DNA of 64,000 bases, taken from IMG/VR virus record IMGVR_UViG_3300008259_000030, positions 19,490-83,489 of that record; one strand, 5' to 3'. Below the pieces are notes generated by a model. That model was not told where the DNA came from, did not search any database, and worked only from the letters and a program-made list of their open reading frames with translations. Shown here one piece after another: positions 32,901 through 43,800 of the stretch. Each line of letters opens with the position of its first letter. The first letter of the stretch is position 1. The position numbers and the translations under genes were made by a program. This DNA comes from a virus.

Positions 32901-35225
32901 ATGGCTAATCAAATAAATGCCGTAGTGGGGGGTACGTTGCCAGACCGGGCAATAGTTGACTTACGAAAAGAACTAGACAGCGGTAGTCCTGCTAAACAAT
33001 TTGGCAATGTAGAAGATAATATTTTAAAATATTATACCAATGTTATTCCTGTTTTTACCTTAGCACCATTGACACCAACAAATTTAGATTCTTTGCAATC
33101 TAACGGAACGTTTGGTACTGCTTTACAAAATGTAGTGCTATCTTCTGCCGGGCGGTACGATGCCGAGCGGGTTGCTACTTTTTATGGTTCTCCTGAATAT
33201 TTTATCAACAACGTTGAAATTTACACGTTTGCTACGCCAACAAAAATATCTGGCCTGTCTGGTAATCTTACTATAAATTTTGATGTTCATGAACCTTACA
33301 GTCTAGGCCTATTCATGCAGAGTTTACAGACTGCTGCTATTAAGTCTGGATATACAAATTATATAGAATGTGCTTGGTTATTAAGAATAGAATTTCTTGG
33401 ATATACACCTAACACTTTTAAACAACAGATAATTCCAGGCACAACAAGAGATTATCCAATAAAATTACAACAAATACAGTTTACGTCTAACGAAGGTGGC
33501 AGCAAATATACTGTGAGATGTTTAGATTTTAATCTTGAAGCATTTAATAACGTATATGGAAGTGTAGAAGGTAGTATAACAGTCGAAGGCGGCACCGTTG
33601 GAGAAGCTCTAGCAGATCTAACTAAGAAACTAAACGAAGCACAATTAAAATTAAAAGACAGTAAGTTGATAGTTAATGAAGACACATATAAAATTATAGT
33701 ATCCGGAGCCGAACCAGATAAAATTTTAAAATCTAAATTTGTCAACGCAGACGGACAACCTGCTGAGCGTGGATCAAACAGTACTACTGTTAAAAACGAA
33801 TCTGCGGACAGGGATCAAAAACAAGGAGGAAAACGAAGTTTTCCTTTTCCTGCGTTAGAAGGTCGTCCTCGAAAAATTGAAGACATCATTAAAGAAATAA
33901 TGAAAACTTCTGAGTACTGTGTTAACGCTTTAAAAAATATTCCAAAGGACGGTTATGTTGTTTGGTATAGGCCTTCGGCAAAATTAAAATATAAAGGCCA
34001 AAAATTTCAGTTAGATACTGTGCAAAACAGACCAGCATACGACATAGAATATTATATTAGGCCTTACAGAGCTCATCATTCAAATTGGAAACTGCCTTCA
34101 GACGAAACCAAAGGATTTGCCCCTGACGACATTCCTGCTCAAATTAAAAAGAAATATGATTATCTGTACACTGGACAAAACGATGATATTATTCGCTGGG
34201 AACTAAAATTTGACAATACCTTTTATACTGCTATGTCAGCTCAAGGATATAATAGTCAACGAGGAGCTATAGACAGCGACGGAAAAACTATTAAACCCGA
34301 GGATGTAGGTGGAAACACACCTGGTACTAATATTAAAGGATTAACTTTAGAAACTCATGCGGGAAAAATGTTAAGAGACAAAAGATCATCTTATGCTGCT
34401 CCACAAGGCGGCGGCACCAAAGATACGGCAGAAATAAGAGTAGCTAGAGCATTTGAACAGGCTATGTTGTTAGATACAGAAATGATAATGTTAGATCTTA
34501 CCATACTAGGTGACCCGTACTATCTAACTAAATCTGGAGTTTTTATAGACAATGTAGCACCAGTAGCACCAGGAGCTCAGGTCAACAGTGACGGAACGAT
34601 GGCCAGCGAAGAAGTTGAAATTCGACTTTATCTAAGATTTAAGAGTCCTGTTGATGCTCCTCCTAAAGGAAGGTCGCTGTTCCTATTTCCAGCAGCTGGT
34701 TTTACGGACAGTCCTTACAGCGGCTTGTTTAGAATCAGAACAGTTAAAAGTAAATTTATTGACGGAGTTTTTACACAAGAATTAAATTTATTTAGAGATC
34801 GAGGACAACAGCCTGAAGAATTAATCAACCAGAAATCAGACCCATTCTTACAAAGTCCAGGACTATCACCTACTCCTGATCCTAATAGAGCTCAGCTAAA
34901 CGGAACTCCGGCAGCAGCAGCAGTTGAACCTGCTATTGCAAGCACTCCGGAGGTATCTGCCGCACCTGCGGCTGCCGCACCTGCGGCTGTCTCCAGTGAT
35001 AAGTTTGATGTCCAGTCGAATTCACCAGTTGTTAAAGAATCAGCTACAGTGGAAGTACAAACATTTCCAGTAACTACTTCTACAGTTGAAGTTACTCGTG
35101 AATGGCGAGCTACCGATAATCAACCTCCGCCTTTTCAAAAGGAAGGTAATGTTAAAACTGGACCTCAGGGACAAAAACTAGAGTATAGTGAAGATTTAGA
35201 AAGACAGCTCAATAATGGCAATTAA
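32901..35225 (+). CDS. Baseplate hub-like virion protein, 774 aa (gp27-position candidate)
   Basis: Beta-rich N-terminal half: 'SSAGRYDAERVATFYGSPEY', 'INNVEIYTFATPTKISGLSG', and 'FDVHEPYSLGLFMQSLQTAA' with 'CAWLLRIEFLGYTPN'. The middle part (about 480-620) contains 'GLTLETHAGKMLRDKRSSYA' and 'IMLDLTILGDPYYLTKSGVF', a pattern of tail-hub proteins. The last 130 residues are an Ala/Pro/Thr-rich linker with two exact 15-nt repeats (34959-34988). It sits between gp53 and gp5, where the hub partner gp27 would be expected functionally, but direct homology to gp27 cannot be claimed by eye. AGGAAT lies upstream of the ATG. Confidence 0.55.
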   Translation: MANQINAVVGGTLPDRAIVDLRKELDSGSPAKQFGNVEDNILKYYTNVIPVFTLAPLTPTNLDSLQSNGTFGTALQNVVLSSAGRYDAERVATFYGSPEYFINNVEIYTFATPTKISGLSGNLTINFDVHEPYSLGLFMQSLQTAAIKSGYTNYIECAWLLRIEFLGYTPNTFKQQIIPGTTRDYPIKLQQIQFTSNEGGSKYTVRCLDFNLEAFNNVYGSVEGSITVEGGTVGEALADLTKKLNEAQLKLKDSKLIVNEDTYKIIVSGAEPDKILKSKFVNADGQPAERGSNSTTVKNESADRDQKQGGKRSFPFPALEGRPRKIEDIIKEIMKTSEYCVNALKNIPKDGYVVWYRPSAKLKYKGQKFQLDTVQNRPAYDIEYYIRPYRAHHSNWKLPSDETKGFAPDDIPAQIKKKYDYLYTGQNDDIIRWELKFDNTFYTAMSAQGYNSQRGAIDSDGKTIKPEDVGGNTPGTNIKGLTLETHAGKMLRDKRSSYAAPQGGGTKDTAEIRVARAFEQAMLLDTEMIMLDLTILGDPYYLTKSGVFIDNVAPVAPGAQVNSDGTMASEEVEIRLYLRFKSPVDAPPKGRSLFLFPAAGFTDSPYSGLFRIRTVKSKFIDGVFTQELNLFRDRGQQPEELINQKSDPFLQSPGLSPTPDPNRAQLNGTPAAAAVEPAIASTPEVSAAPAAAAPAAVSSDKFDVQSNSPVVKESATVEVQTFPVTTSTVEVTREWRATDNQPPPFQKEGNVKTGPQGQKLEYSEDLERQLNNGN

Positions 35226-35239
35226 ATTAGGAAATAATA

Positions 35240-36877
35240 ATGGCACAGACGCATAGATTAAATGAAGAGCGATATCAAGAACAGAGGTCGCTAGGAATCC
35301 GTTTAGCCAAAGTAGTTGCCCATAAAGATCCAAATTTTATGGGGAGATTAACAGTAACTCTAATTACTACAGATTCTGATCCAATAGGCCTAGAAGGTCA
35401 AACAGTGGACGTATATTATTGTCCTCCATTTTTTGGCTCTACAAACTATGTGTTCAATGGTTCTAATACTGGCAACGAAAACGCATTTAATGACACACAA
35501 AAATCCTATGGGATGAGTTTTATTCCGCCAGATATTGGAGTAACTGTATTATGTGTATTTGAATCAGAAACCGGCAAGGGATTTTGGGTAGGATGTGTTC
35601 CTGATACCTATATGAACAATATGGTCCCTGCTATAGCTGCTTCATCAGCAGTCGACTTATCACCCACTCAAAAAGAAGATTTTGGAAATATTCCGCTTCC
35701 TGTAGCAGAATATAATAGGGCAATACAAAGAAAAGAAGGCCCCGACGAAACTAAAAAACCAGTCCATCCTATAGCAGGATTTATGTTGGAACAGGGACTA
35801 ATCGAGGATGATATACGCGGTAGAACTTCATCTACTATGCGAAGAAATCAAACACCATCTGTGTTTGGTATATCAACACCAGGGCCCTTAGACAAACGTC
35901 CAGGTGCTAAAAGAATGCCCACTGGAACTTCAGATGATAAAACTAAACCAATACCAGTAAGCAGAGTAGGCGGCACACAATTTGTCATGGATGACGGCGA
36001 TGACAGATTTGTAAGAAAAACGCCAGCAGCAGAAGGTCCTCCAGAATATGCCAATGTTCTTAAGGGAGAAAAAGGCGATGTTAGAATTCCCATCAGCGAA
36101 TATTTTAGAGTAAGAACTAGAACAGGTCACCAGATACTATTACATAACTCTGAAGATTTAATTTACATAGGAAATTCAAGAGGAACATCGTGGATTGAAT
36201 TAACCAGTAACGGAAAAATTGATATCTTTGCGGCAGATTCTGTGAGTATACATACTCAAGGAGATTTTAATTTTAGAGCAGATAGAGATATTAATTTAGA
36301 AGCTGGACGTAATATTAATGTCCGTGCTGAAAAAAATTACACCCAAGATATTGAAAAAGATTTTTCATCGTATATTGGCGGTACCGTTAACAACTATGTT
36401 GGCGGAGAAATACAAAATGTGTTTGAGGGATCATTATTACAAACAGTAGGAGAAAGCCTAGAATTAACTGTTGGGTCTGATCAAAAAATTAAAGTTGCTG
36501 GTAACAGTCATCTAACAGCTGGTACAAGTATATTTTCAACAGCAGGAACAGACAGTCATTTTTTAAGCGGTAGTAAGCATGTACAATACGCCGAACGCAT
36601 AGAAATTAAATGTGATCCAGCAACCCCTGCTCAATCTCCGATATTAGCGGAGCGTATTGTAAAAGAGGAACGGATCAAACTTCATCCTAACGAAGTAGTT
36701 GATGCTTCGCAAAAATATGCTCAAACAAGATATCAATCATTTAATCTGGTACAAAGCATAATGAAACGTATGCCTATGCACGAGCCGTGGTACAAACATG
36801 AAAATGTAAATCCTCAAGAGAGTGCGTTAGAAAAGACTGATAGAGAAACTCGTCAAGCTCTTCCGCCCGCTACATAA
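35240..36877 (+). CDS. 5: Baseplate central spike/hub gp5, apparently without lysozyme domain
   Basis: Residues about 18-130 form the N-terminal OB fold: 'LGIRLAKVVAHKDPNFMGRL', 'FIPPDIGVTVLCVFESETGK', 'GFWVGCVPDTYMNNMVP'. The C-terminal part (about 290-470) is a gp5/VgrG-type beta-helix needle, with repeats such as 'INLEAGRNINVRAEKNYTQD' and 'SSYIGGTVNNYVGGEIQNV'. The middle (about 140-280) is Pro/Arg-rich and shows no T4-lysozyme Glu-Asp-Thr signature, unlike T4 gp5. The end 'MPMHEPWYKHENVNPQES' is typical of marine T4-like gp5. It pierces the outer membrane during tail contraction. Confidence 0.85.
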   Translation: MAQTHRLNEERYQEQRSLGIRLAKVVAHKDPNFMGRLTVTLITTDSDPIGLEGQTVDVYYCPPFFGSTNYVFNGSNTGNENAFNDTQKSYGMSFIPPDIGVTVLCVFESETGKGFWVGCVPDTYMNNMVPAIAASSAVDLSPTQKEDFGNIPLPVAEYNRAIQRKEGPDETKKPVHPIAGFMLEQGLIEDDIRGRTSSTMRRNQTPSVFGISTPGPLDKRPGAKRMPTGTSDDKTKPIPVSRVGGTQFVMDDGDDRFVRKTPAAEGPPEYANVLKGEKGDVRIPISEYFRVRTRTGHQILLHNSEDLIYIGNSRGTSWIELTSNGKIDIFAADSVSIHTQGDFNFRADRDINLEAGRNINVRAEKNYTQDIEKDFSSYIGGTVNNYVGGEIQNVFEGSLLQTVGESLELTVGSDQKIKVAGNSHLTAGTSIFSTAGTDSHFLSGSKHVQYAERIEIKCDPATPAQSPILAERIVKEERIKLHPNEVVDASQKYAQTRYQSFNLVQSIMKRMPMHEPWYKHENVNPQESALEKTDRETRQALPPAT

Positions 36878-36891
36878 AATAAGGAATAAAA

Positions 36892-37335
36892 ATGTCTAAT
36901 AAAATTTATAATGTAAAAAAAGTTGATTCGATCAAAGCGTCAACTGGAAATGATAGGATCAGCGGAGGCATTGCTTACAAGGGATTTGGCAGCAGGGCTA
37001 TTCGACAAAAATTTAAATTATATGATATAGATCTTGTCAAACAAGATATCATGAACGCCTTTAATATTAAAAAAGGCGAAAAGATGGAAAACCCAGAATT
37101 TGGAACTATAATTTGGTCTATGATATATGAACCGATGAATGATAATAATATCAAGGTAATAGAGGATGATGTTATAAGAATACTTAAAGCAGATCCTAGA
37201 ATTGAAGTTAAAAGTATAGCAGTTGTCCCTAATGAGCAAGGAATAAGAATTGAAGCTGATCTTAAGTATATAGAATTTGATATTACAGAAGAAATGTTTA
37301 TTGCCTTTAATCGAACCGATATTCCAAGATTCTAA
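36892..37335 (+). CDS. 25: Baseplate wedge protein gp25
   Basis: 147 aa (T4 gp25 132 aa), GPW/gp25 family. 'IRQKFKLYDIDLVKQDIMNA' is followed by 'MENPEFGTIIWSMIYEPMND', the conserved 'E-x-P-x-F-G-T' type core, and 'RILKADPRIEVKSIAV'. gp25 bundles with gp6 and gp53 to initiate the sheath at the wedge. AAGGAAT lies upstream of the ATG. It is followed by a 51-nt gap with a late-type box before gp6. Confidence 0.9.
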   Translation: MSNKIYNVKKVDSIKASTGNDRISGGIAYKGFGSRAIRQKFKLYDIDLVKQDIMNAFNIKKGEKMENPEFGTIIWSMIYEPMNDNNIKVIEDDVIRILKADPRIEVKSIAVVPNEQGIRIEADLKYIEFDITEEMFIAFNRTDIPRF

Positions 37336-37360
37336 GATAATATGCGTATATTTTAAAAAA

Positions 37361-37368
37361 AATAAATA
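37361..37368 (+). promoter_or_regulatory. Late promoter-like box AATAAATA before gp6
   Basis: Plus-strand AATAAATA in an A-rich run, 18 nt before the gp6 ATG; AGGACA serves as ribosome binding site. It probably boosts the gp6/giant protein transcript. Confidence 0.5.
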
Positions 37369-37386
37369 TTACACAGGACACATTAG

Positions 37387-40300
37387 ATGACTACAACTAC
37401 TAGACAAAATAACCTAATTTTAGCTGAAGACTGGACTAGAATTTATCAAACTTTCCGTAATGCGGATTTTCAAAGTTACGACTTTGAAAACCTTCGCAGG
37501 GTAATGATTAACTATATCAAAGAAAATTATCCAGAAGATTTCAACGATTTTATAGAAAGTTCCGAATACGTAGCATTAATAGATCTGATAGCTTTTCTAG
37601 GGCAGAGCCTAGCATTTAGGATTGACTTAAACAGCAGAGAAAATTTTATTGAATTAGCTGATAGAAAAGAAAGTGTATTACGTCTAGCTAGAATGCTGTC
37701 TTACAACGCCAAGAGGAACAAATCTGCGTCGGGGTTGTTAAAATTTGAATCTGTTTCAACAACAGAAGGGCTAGTTGATAGCAACGGAACAAATCTATCT
37801 AATCAAATTATTGTATGGAACGATCCAGCAAACTCTAATTGGTATGAGCAATTTATATCAATTTTAAATGCTGCTATGATACCAAACGTTGAGTTTGGAA
37901 AAGAACAATCAAATAAAATTATAGATGGAATTAGAACAGAGCAGTATAGACTCAATTCTTTTAGTTCTGGACTGCCAATTTTTTCCTTCAGCAAATCTGT
38001 AGCTGGCAGATCTATAGGGTTTGAACTAGTTAGTACAGGACTAGCTGAGTTTAGAGATTTTATATTTGAAGAAGCACCAGTTCCAAGTCGACAAGTAGGA
38101 TTTGTTTATAGACAAGACGGCAAAGGTACAGCAAGTAATAATACTGGATTCTTCATGATGTTTAAACAAGGAACATTAGAAAGTGCGGATTTCAGTATAT
38201 CTCGCCCAACGCCAAATGAAATAGTTTCTATTACTACTCAAAATATTAATAATGATGATGTGTGGTTATATTCTATTGATGGTTCAAGTAATATCACAAA
38301 CGCTTGGACAGAAGTTTCATCAGTTGCTGGAAACAACATTGTTTTTAATAGTTTAAGTAATAATCAAAGAAATGTTTATTCAGTAATCACACAAGCTAAC
38401 GATGCTGTAGATTTACAATTCTCAGACGGGGTGTATGGAAAATTACCTCAAGGAACTTTTAGATTTTATTATAGAGTAAGCAACGGTCAAAGTTATGTTG
38501 TAAATCCTTCAGAAATGAAGGCAATTACTATATCAGTTCCTTACATTAATAAACGTGGAACTCAACACAGTCTATCAATAACTTTAAGTTTAGAATATAC
38601 TGTTGACAACGCTTCATCATCGGAGACTATAGATTCTATTAGATCTAAAGCTCCGGCTTTGTACTACACTCAAAACAGGATGATTACCGGAGAAGATTAT
38701 AATATCGCTCCATTGTCAAGCTCGCAGGAAGTAATAAAAGTCAAAGCCATTAATAGAACTAGCAGTGGCATTAGTAGAAATTTTGATATCATCGACGCTT
38801 CTGGAAAATATTCTAAAATAAACATTTTTGCCGATGACGGATTAATTTATAGAAAAGACGAAGAACGATATTATTCTTTCAAATATACTAATTCTGCTAC
38901 AGTTTTAAATTTTATAAGAAATATAGTTCAACCAGCACTGAGCTCTTTTCAAACGTATAATTTTTATCTTACAAATTTTGATAAAATTTTTACAGCTGAC
39001 GTGAATGTCAAATGGATTAAATCTACTACAGAAGAAAACGCATCAACTGGATATTTTGGAAACGTATTTGATTCGTTTCCTATCAAAATTGGATCTTATA
39101 CAAGCAGTAATTTAAAATATATAGAGCTAGGAAGTCTCATTAAATTTATTCCACCTTCGGCAGACAAAGCATTCTATAACGGAGAAATAGTTAACTATGA
39201 TCCTTCAAATGCCAATCATAAAAAATTTATATGGACTAAAGTTGTTAAATTAATAGGCGACGGAACCAATGCTGGAAAGGGAAATCTAAGTTCGGGTAAA
39301 GGGCCTATAACCTATAGTGAAAATATTCCCACAGGATCTCTGCCTAGTCAAGTAGTAGCTAAATTTGTAACAACATTGCCAACAGATATTGAAAATGAAA
39401 TTTTAAATCTAACATTTAGTTCTGAGACGTTTGGTTTAAGATACGATGTATTAGATGGTATGTGGAAAGTAATAAGCTCTACAAACATCGATTTAGAAAA
39501 TGATTTTAATTTAGGACAAGCTGGTAATACCAGCAACGAAGCTGTTGACACCTCGTGGATTGTGGCATTTGTTTATGACGGTGATGAATATAGAGTTAGA
39601 GTAAGAGGTACAGAATATATTTTTTCTAGCATTTTACAAAACAGATTTTATTTTGATAGAGGCGAAAAAGTATACGACAGTCGTGCTAGAACCGTAATTA
39701 AAGATCAAGTTAAAGTATTGGCCATTAATACTTCGCCTTTAAGTTCTATATTAAGCAATACAGAAATAGCCAACGAAATAGTAAATTTAAGACAGGTAAA
39801 TCCGTTATTTTCCGTAGCAGACGTATTAGCAATAGTGGACAGGCAGCAAACACTAAAAGATGATATATCTTTTGAGATAGCTGATTCTGTGAGGTTTCAA
39901 GACGGTTATAAGAGCTCCGATTCTGTTAAGATATCGTTCTATGATAGCGACAACGACGGAGTTATAGACAATCCTGATTCATTTGATGAAATAGTAGGAT
40001 CTAATATCAATAACAAATATGTGTTTTTCCAACAAGTGCAAGATGAGAATGGATTTGATGTCTTTAATTATATTCCAAATGTTAATAACAAGTTTATTAT
40101 TGTAGACAAAGAAGTTAATGCTAACGTTAATGATTACGATCATAACCAATTAATTTATTTTTATGATAGGGCTGAAAATTTAATTAAAAAAGTTGACCTT
40201 ATAACTCGTTCTTTTGTCCTAGAACCTAGTTATGTAGGATATATCGGTAGAGATAATTTAAAATTTCAATACATTCATAATGCCAGTGAAAATAGAAGAA

Positions 40301-40899
40301 TTGACCCTAGTGTCAGTAATATTATTGACATATATCTTTTAACTAGGTCGTATGATGACAACTATCGATTATGGCTCACTGGCGGTTTACCAACTAAACC
40401 TGCAGAGCCCTCTTCTGAAAGTTTAAGCATACAATTTGGATCTACGCTCGGCCCAATTAAATCTATCAGCGATGAAATAGTTTATCATCCTGTAAAATAT
40501 TTTCCTTTATTTGGGGACAAGGCAAGTCCAGAGTTTCAGGCAATTTTTAAAGTTGTAAAAAATCCTAACCGAGTTATAAATGATAACGATCTCAAAGTGA
40601 GAATAATTAATAGTATCAATGAATTTTTTGATGTAGGCAATTGGGATTTTGGCGATAGATTTTTTGCTAGCGAATTGATCACTTATATTGTTTCTAATAA
40701 TTCTCCTAATATTAGTAATATTGCGTTAGTACCAAAACAAGAAAATCAAGCGTACGGAAGTTTATCAGAAATAAGAGCTCAGCCAGATGAAATTCTAGTA
40801 AGTGCTGCTACAGTGGATAGTATTGAAATATTATACAATATTACAGCTACAGAATTAAATCTTTTGAATAGTCAGGTTGTAACTAGGACAGCAAAATAA
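37387..40899 (+). CDS. 6: Baseplate wedge protein gp6 (enlarged)
   Basis: 1170 aa, nearly twice T4 gp6 (660 aa). The N-terminal signature is clear: 'DFQSYDFENLRRVMINYIKE', 'SSEYVALIDLIAFLGQSLAF', 'RIDLNSRENFIELADRKESV' and 'LRLARMLSYNAKRNKSASG'. The gp6/J-type core appears at about 420-470 ('TIDSIRSKAPALYYTQNRMI', 'TGEDYNIAPL'). The C-terminal part has a baseplate-J-like end ('NEFFDVGNWDFGDRFFASEL'). An internal 'DSVKISFYDSDNDGVIDNPD' (about residue 850-870) contains a DxDxDG-like calcium-loop pattern. gp6 forms the dimerising ring joining wedges. The stop overlaps the next ATG by one base (TAATG). Confidence 0.9.
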   Translation: MTTTTRQNNLILAEDWTRIYQTFRNADFQSYDFENLRRVMINYIKENYPEDFNDFIESSEYVALIDLIAFLGQSLAFRIDLNSRENFIELADRKESVLRLARMLSYNAKRNKSASGLLKFESVSTTEGLVDSNGTNLSNQIIVWNDPANSNWYEQFISILNAAMIPNVEFGKEQSNKIIDGIRTEQYRLNSFSSGLPIFSFSKSVAGRSIGFELVSTGLAEFRDFIFEEAPVPSRQVGFVYRQDGKGTASNNTGFFMMFKQGTLESADFSISRPTPNEIVSITTQNINNDDVWLYSIDGSSNITNAWTEVSSVAGNNIVFNSLSNNQRNVYSVITQANDAVDLQFSDGVYGKLPQGTFRFYYRVSNGQSYVVNPSEMKAITISVPYINKRGTQHSLSITLSLEYTVDNASSSETIDSIRSKAPALYYTQNRMITGEDYNIAPLSSSQEVIKVKAINRTSSGISRNFDIIDASGKYSKINIFADDGLIYRKDEERYYSFKYTNSATVLNFIRNIVQPALSSFQTYNFYLTNFDKIFTADVNVKWIKSTTEENASTGYFGNVFDSFPIKIGSYTSSNLKYIELGSLIKFIPPSADKAFYNGEIVNYDPSNANHKKFIWTKVVKLIGDGTNAGKGNLSSGKGPITYSENIPTGSLPSQVVAKFVTTLPTDIENEILNLTFSSETFGLRYDVLDGMWKVISSTNIDLENDFNLGQAGNTSNEAVDTSWIVAFVYDGDEYRVRVRGTEYIFSSILQNRFYFDRGEKVYDSRARTVIKDQVKVLAINTSPLSSILSNTEIANEIVNLRQVNPLFSVADVLAIVDRQQTLKDDISFEIADSVRFQDGYKSSDSVKISFYDSDNDGVIDNPDSFDEIVGSNINNKYVFFQQVQDENGFDVFNYIPNVNNKFIIVDKEVNANVNDYDHNQLIYFYDRAENLIKKVDLITRSFVLEPSYVGYIGRDNLKFQYIHNASENRRIDPSVSNIIDIYLLTRSYDDNYRLWLTGGLPTKPAEPSSESLSIQFGSTLGPIKSISDEIVYHPVKYFPLFGDKASPEFQAIFKVVKNPNRVINDNDLKVRIINSINEFFDVGNWDFGDRFFASELITYIVSNNSPNISNIALVPKQENQAYGSLSEIRAQPDEILVSAATVDSIEILYNITATELNLLNSQVVTRTAK

Positions 40900-43800
40900 T
40901 GTCAAATAAAATTTTCAAAAAAAGCGAACTACCAGTAAGAAGAACCGTTGATCTACTTCCTGATATTTTTAAAACAAGTACTAATGATAAGTTTCTTTCA
41001 ACTACGCTAGATGCGTTAGTCCAACCCGGTACTTTAGAAAGATTGTCGGGATTTGTTGGTCGTCGTTATGGAAAAACATTTAATTCTCAAGACATTTATG
41101 TTGATGTAGAAAAATCTTTAAGATCATCTTATCAACTAGAACCTGCGGTAGTAATAGAAAGCGGTCAGAAAGTAAAGAAAGTATACGACTATGTTGATTT
41201 AAAAAATCAATTAAAATTTTTTAATAACTTATCTGAAAGAGACGATTTAGCAACTTATCAAGAACAATATAGTTGGAACCCTCCTATCGATTGGGACAAG
41301 TTTATAAACTATAGAGAATATTATTGGTTGCCAGTTGGACCAGAAACAGTCTCAGTAGCCGGCCAAGCAGAAAATGTTATATCTAGCTATCGTGTACGTT
41401 CAGACGGCCAGAACGAATGGTTGTTCTACCCAGACGGATTAAAAAGAAATCCTCAACTTACTCTTTACAGAGGTCAAACATATATTTTTGATGTTAATAG
41501 TCCCGGTGATCCGTTTGTTATCAGATCCGGAAATCTCAAAGGTAATCAAGAAAATTATAATAAAGGTGTAACTAATAACGGAATTGAAGTTGGTACTATA
41601 ACATTTGAAGTTCCGTTAGATGCTCCAGAATTATTATATTATCAAAGCGAAAATAATATTAATCGTGTTGGCAGTTTTGTAATTGCGTCTGTTTTAGAAA
41701 ATTCTTTTATAGACGTTGAAAAAGAAATTCTTGGTAAGGTAAATTACACAAGTTCTAATAATATAAAATTTACCAATGGATTAAAAGTACAATTTGTAGG
41801 TAAAGTACAGCCTGCTATCTACAATGATAGTTTATGGCTAGTAGAAGGAGTTGGCGAATCTATTAAATTAGTAAATTTTGCCGAACTAGAAATTCCGCCT
41901 ATTATTTCTAATGAGATAGAAATTACTTTTGATGATGGCGGCTTCGATACTTTGCCTTTTGACGATGCTTCGTCATATCCTACACAAAAAGACTATATTA
42001 CCATTAATAAAAGTAGTAAAGATAAAAATCCGTGGGCACGTTATAATAGATGGTTCCATAGAGATGTTATAGAATATGCTGCTAATATAAACGGAGTACC
42101 GCCGTCGTTAACAGAAACTGACAGAGCCAAGCGTCCTATAATAGAATTCCTTCCAAATATTCAATTGTTTAATCATGGGTCAACGCCTAAGAAAACAGTT
42201 GATTTGATAGACGATTTTACTAAAGATGTATTTTCAACTATAGAAGGATCTGCCGGTTATAATATTGACGGGCAATCGGTTGAGGATGGCGATAGAATTT
42301 TATTTTTAAATGACACTGATCCATTTGTTAAGAATAAAATTTTTGAAGTAAAGATTATAACTGTTCAAACTAGTACAAACACTATTAATAGAACCCAAAT
42401 TAGTTTAGTTGAAACCAATGATACTGATCCTATTATAGGTGAAGCCATAATCATATCCAAGGGTAGTGTGCTAAACAAAGGTAGGATGTATCATTATGAT
42501 GGCGAACAGTGGGTACGTAGTCAAACAAAAACTTCTATAAATCAATTTCCGTTATTTGATTTGTTTGATGACGAGGGAGTTTCGTTTTCCGACAATCAAA
42601 AATATGAAACATCAACCTTTGCTGGAAGTGAACTTATTAGCTATAAAATAGGAAACGGACCGGTAGATAAAGAATTAGGGTTTTCGTTGTCCTATTTGAA
42701 TATTAATAATTCTGGAGATATTTTATTTGAAGTTGATTTTGAAAAAGATTCATTTTTATATCAACAGTCTGGACAAACTATTAATAAATTATCAGCGTCC
42801 GGTTTTTTTAAAAATCATCAAACTGAAGAATTTTTTAACGGGTGGATTAAAACTAATCCTAATTTAAGACAACCTATCCTTGACACTTTTATTATAGAAA
42901 GTGATACAAATTCAATAACATCGTCGGCGTGTATTTGGTCAGGCAATGCTACAGAACATATATTATTCTACATCAACGGTAAAAAAATTAACACAAGTTT
43001 TACCAGCACGTTTGTAGCAGATACAAGAACTTTTGTTTTTGACCAAACTTTAAAAGCAGGGGAAACTGTAACTTTAAAAATCTTTACGACCGACGAGCCA
43101 AATTTAGGTTATTATGAAATTCCTAATTCTTTAGAAAAAAATCCCCTAAATGAAAACCTAGAACAATTTACTCTAGGCCAGGCCAATGATCATTTAAAAA
43201 CTATGATTGAAGTAGACACCGGATTCCAAGGAGAATTTCCAGGAGCTAGTAATATCAGAGATATAGTGAATTATAGACAGAACGGTTCTAGATTTATGAA
43301 ACGAGCTAGTCTAGGAGTATTGGCATTTCCATTATTATGTGATAAAGATATTAATCTAATAAAGTCTATTAGACACGCAGCCAACGAATACGAAAAGTTT
43401 AAAAATAATTTTATTACTCTAGCTAGCGAATTAGATTTTGATCAACGTAGTATTGTGGAATTTGTAGATAAAATTTTAGATAAGATGTCTAAATCTAATG
43501 TTATTGATTTTCCTTTTGCTACATCGGACATGATCGGTAGCGGTGCTTATAAAGTAATTAATTATACTGTTGAAGATGAAGGCATTACAACTTTTGCTTT
43601 AAATGAAAAATTTGACTTAGATACAAATTCATCTCGTGCTGTCTACGTGTATGTTAACGATATCCAAATGTTACATGGGTTTGATTATGTATTTGATTCT
43701 ACCTTTGGATTTGTAAAATTATTAGTAAATCTAAACGAAAATGACAGAATCGAGATTAGAGAATATCTAACAACAACTTATAATTTTATTCCAGAAACGC

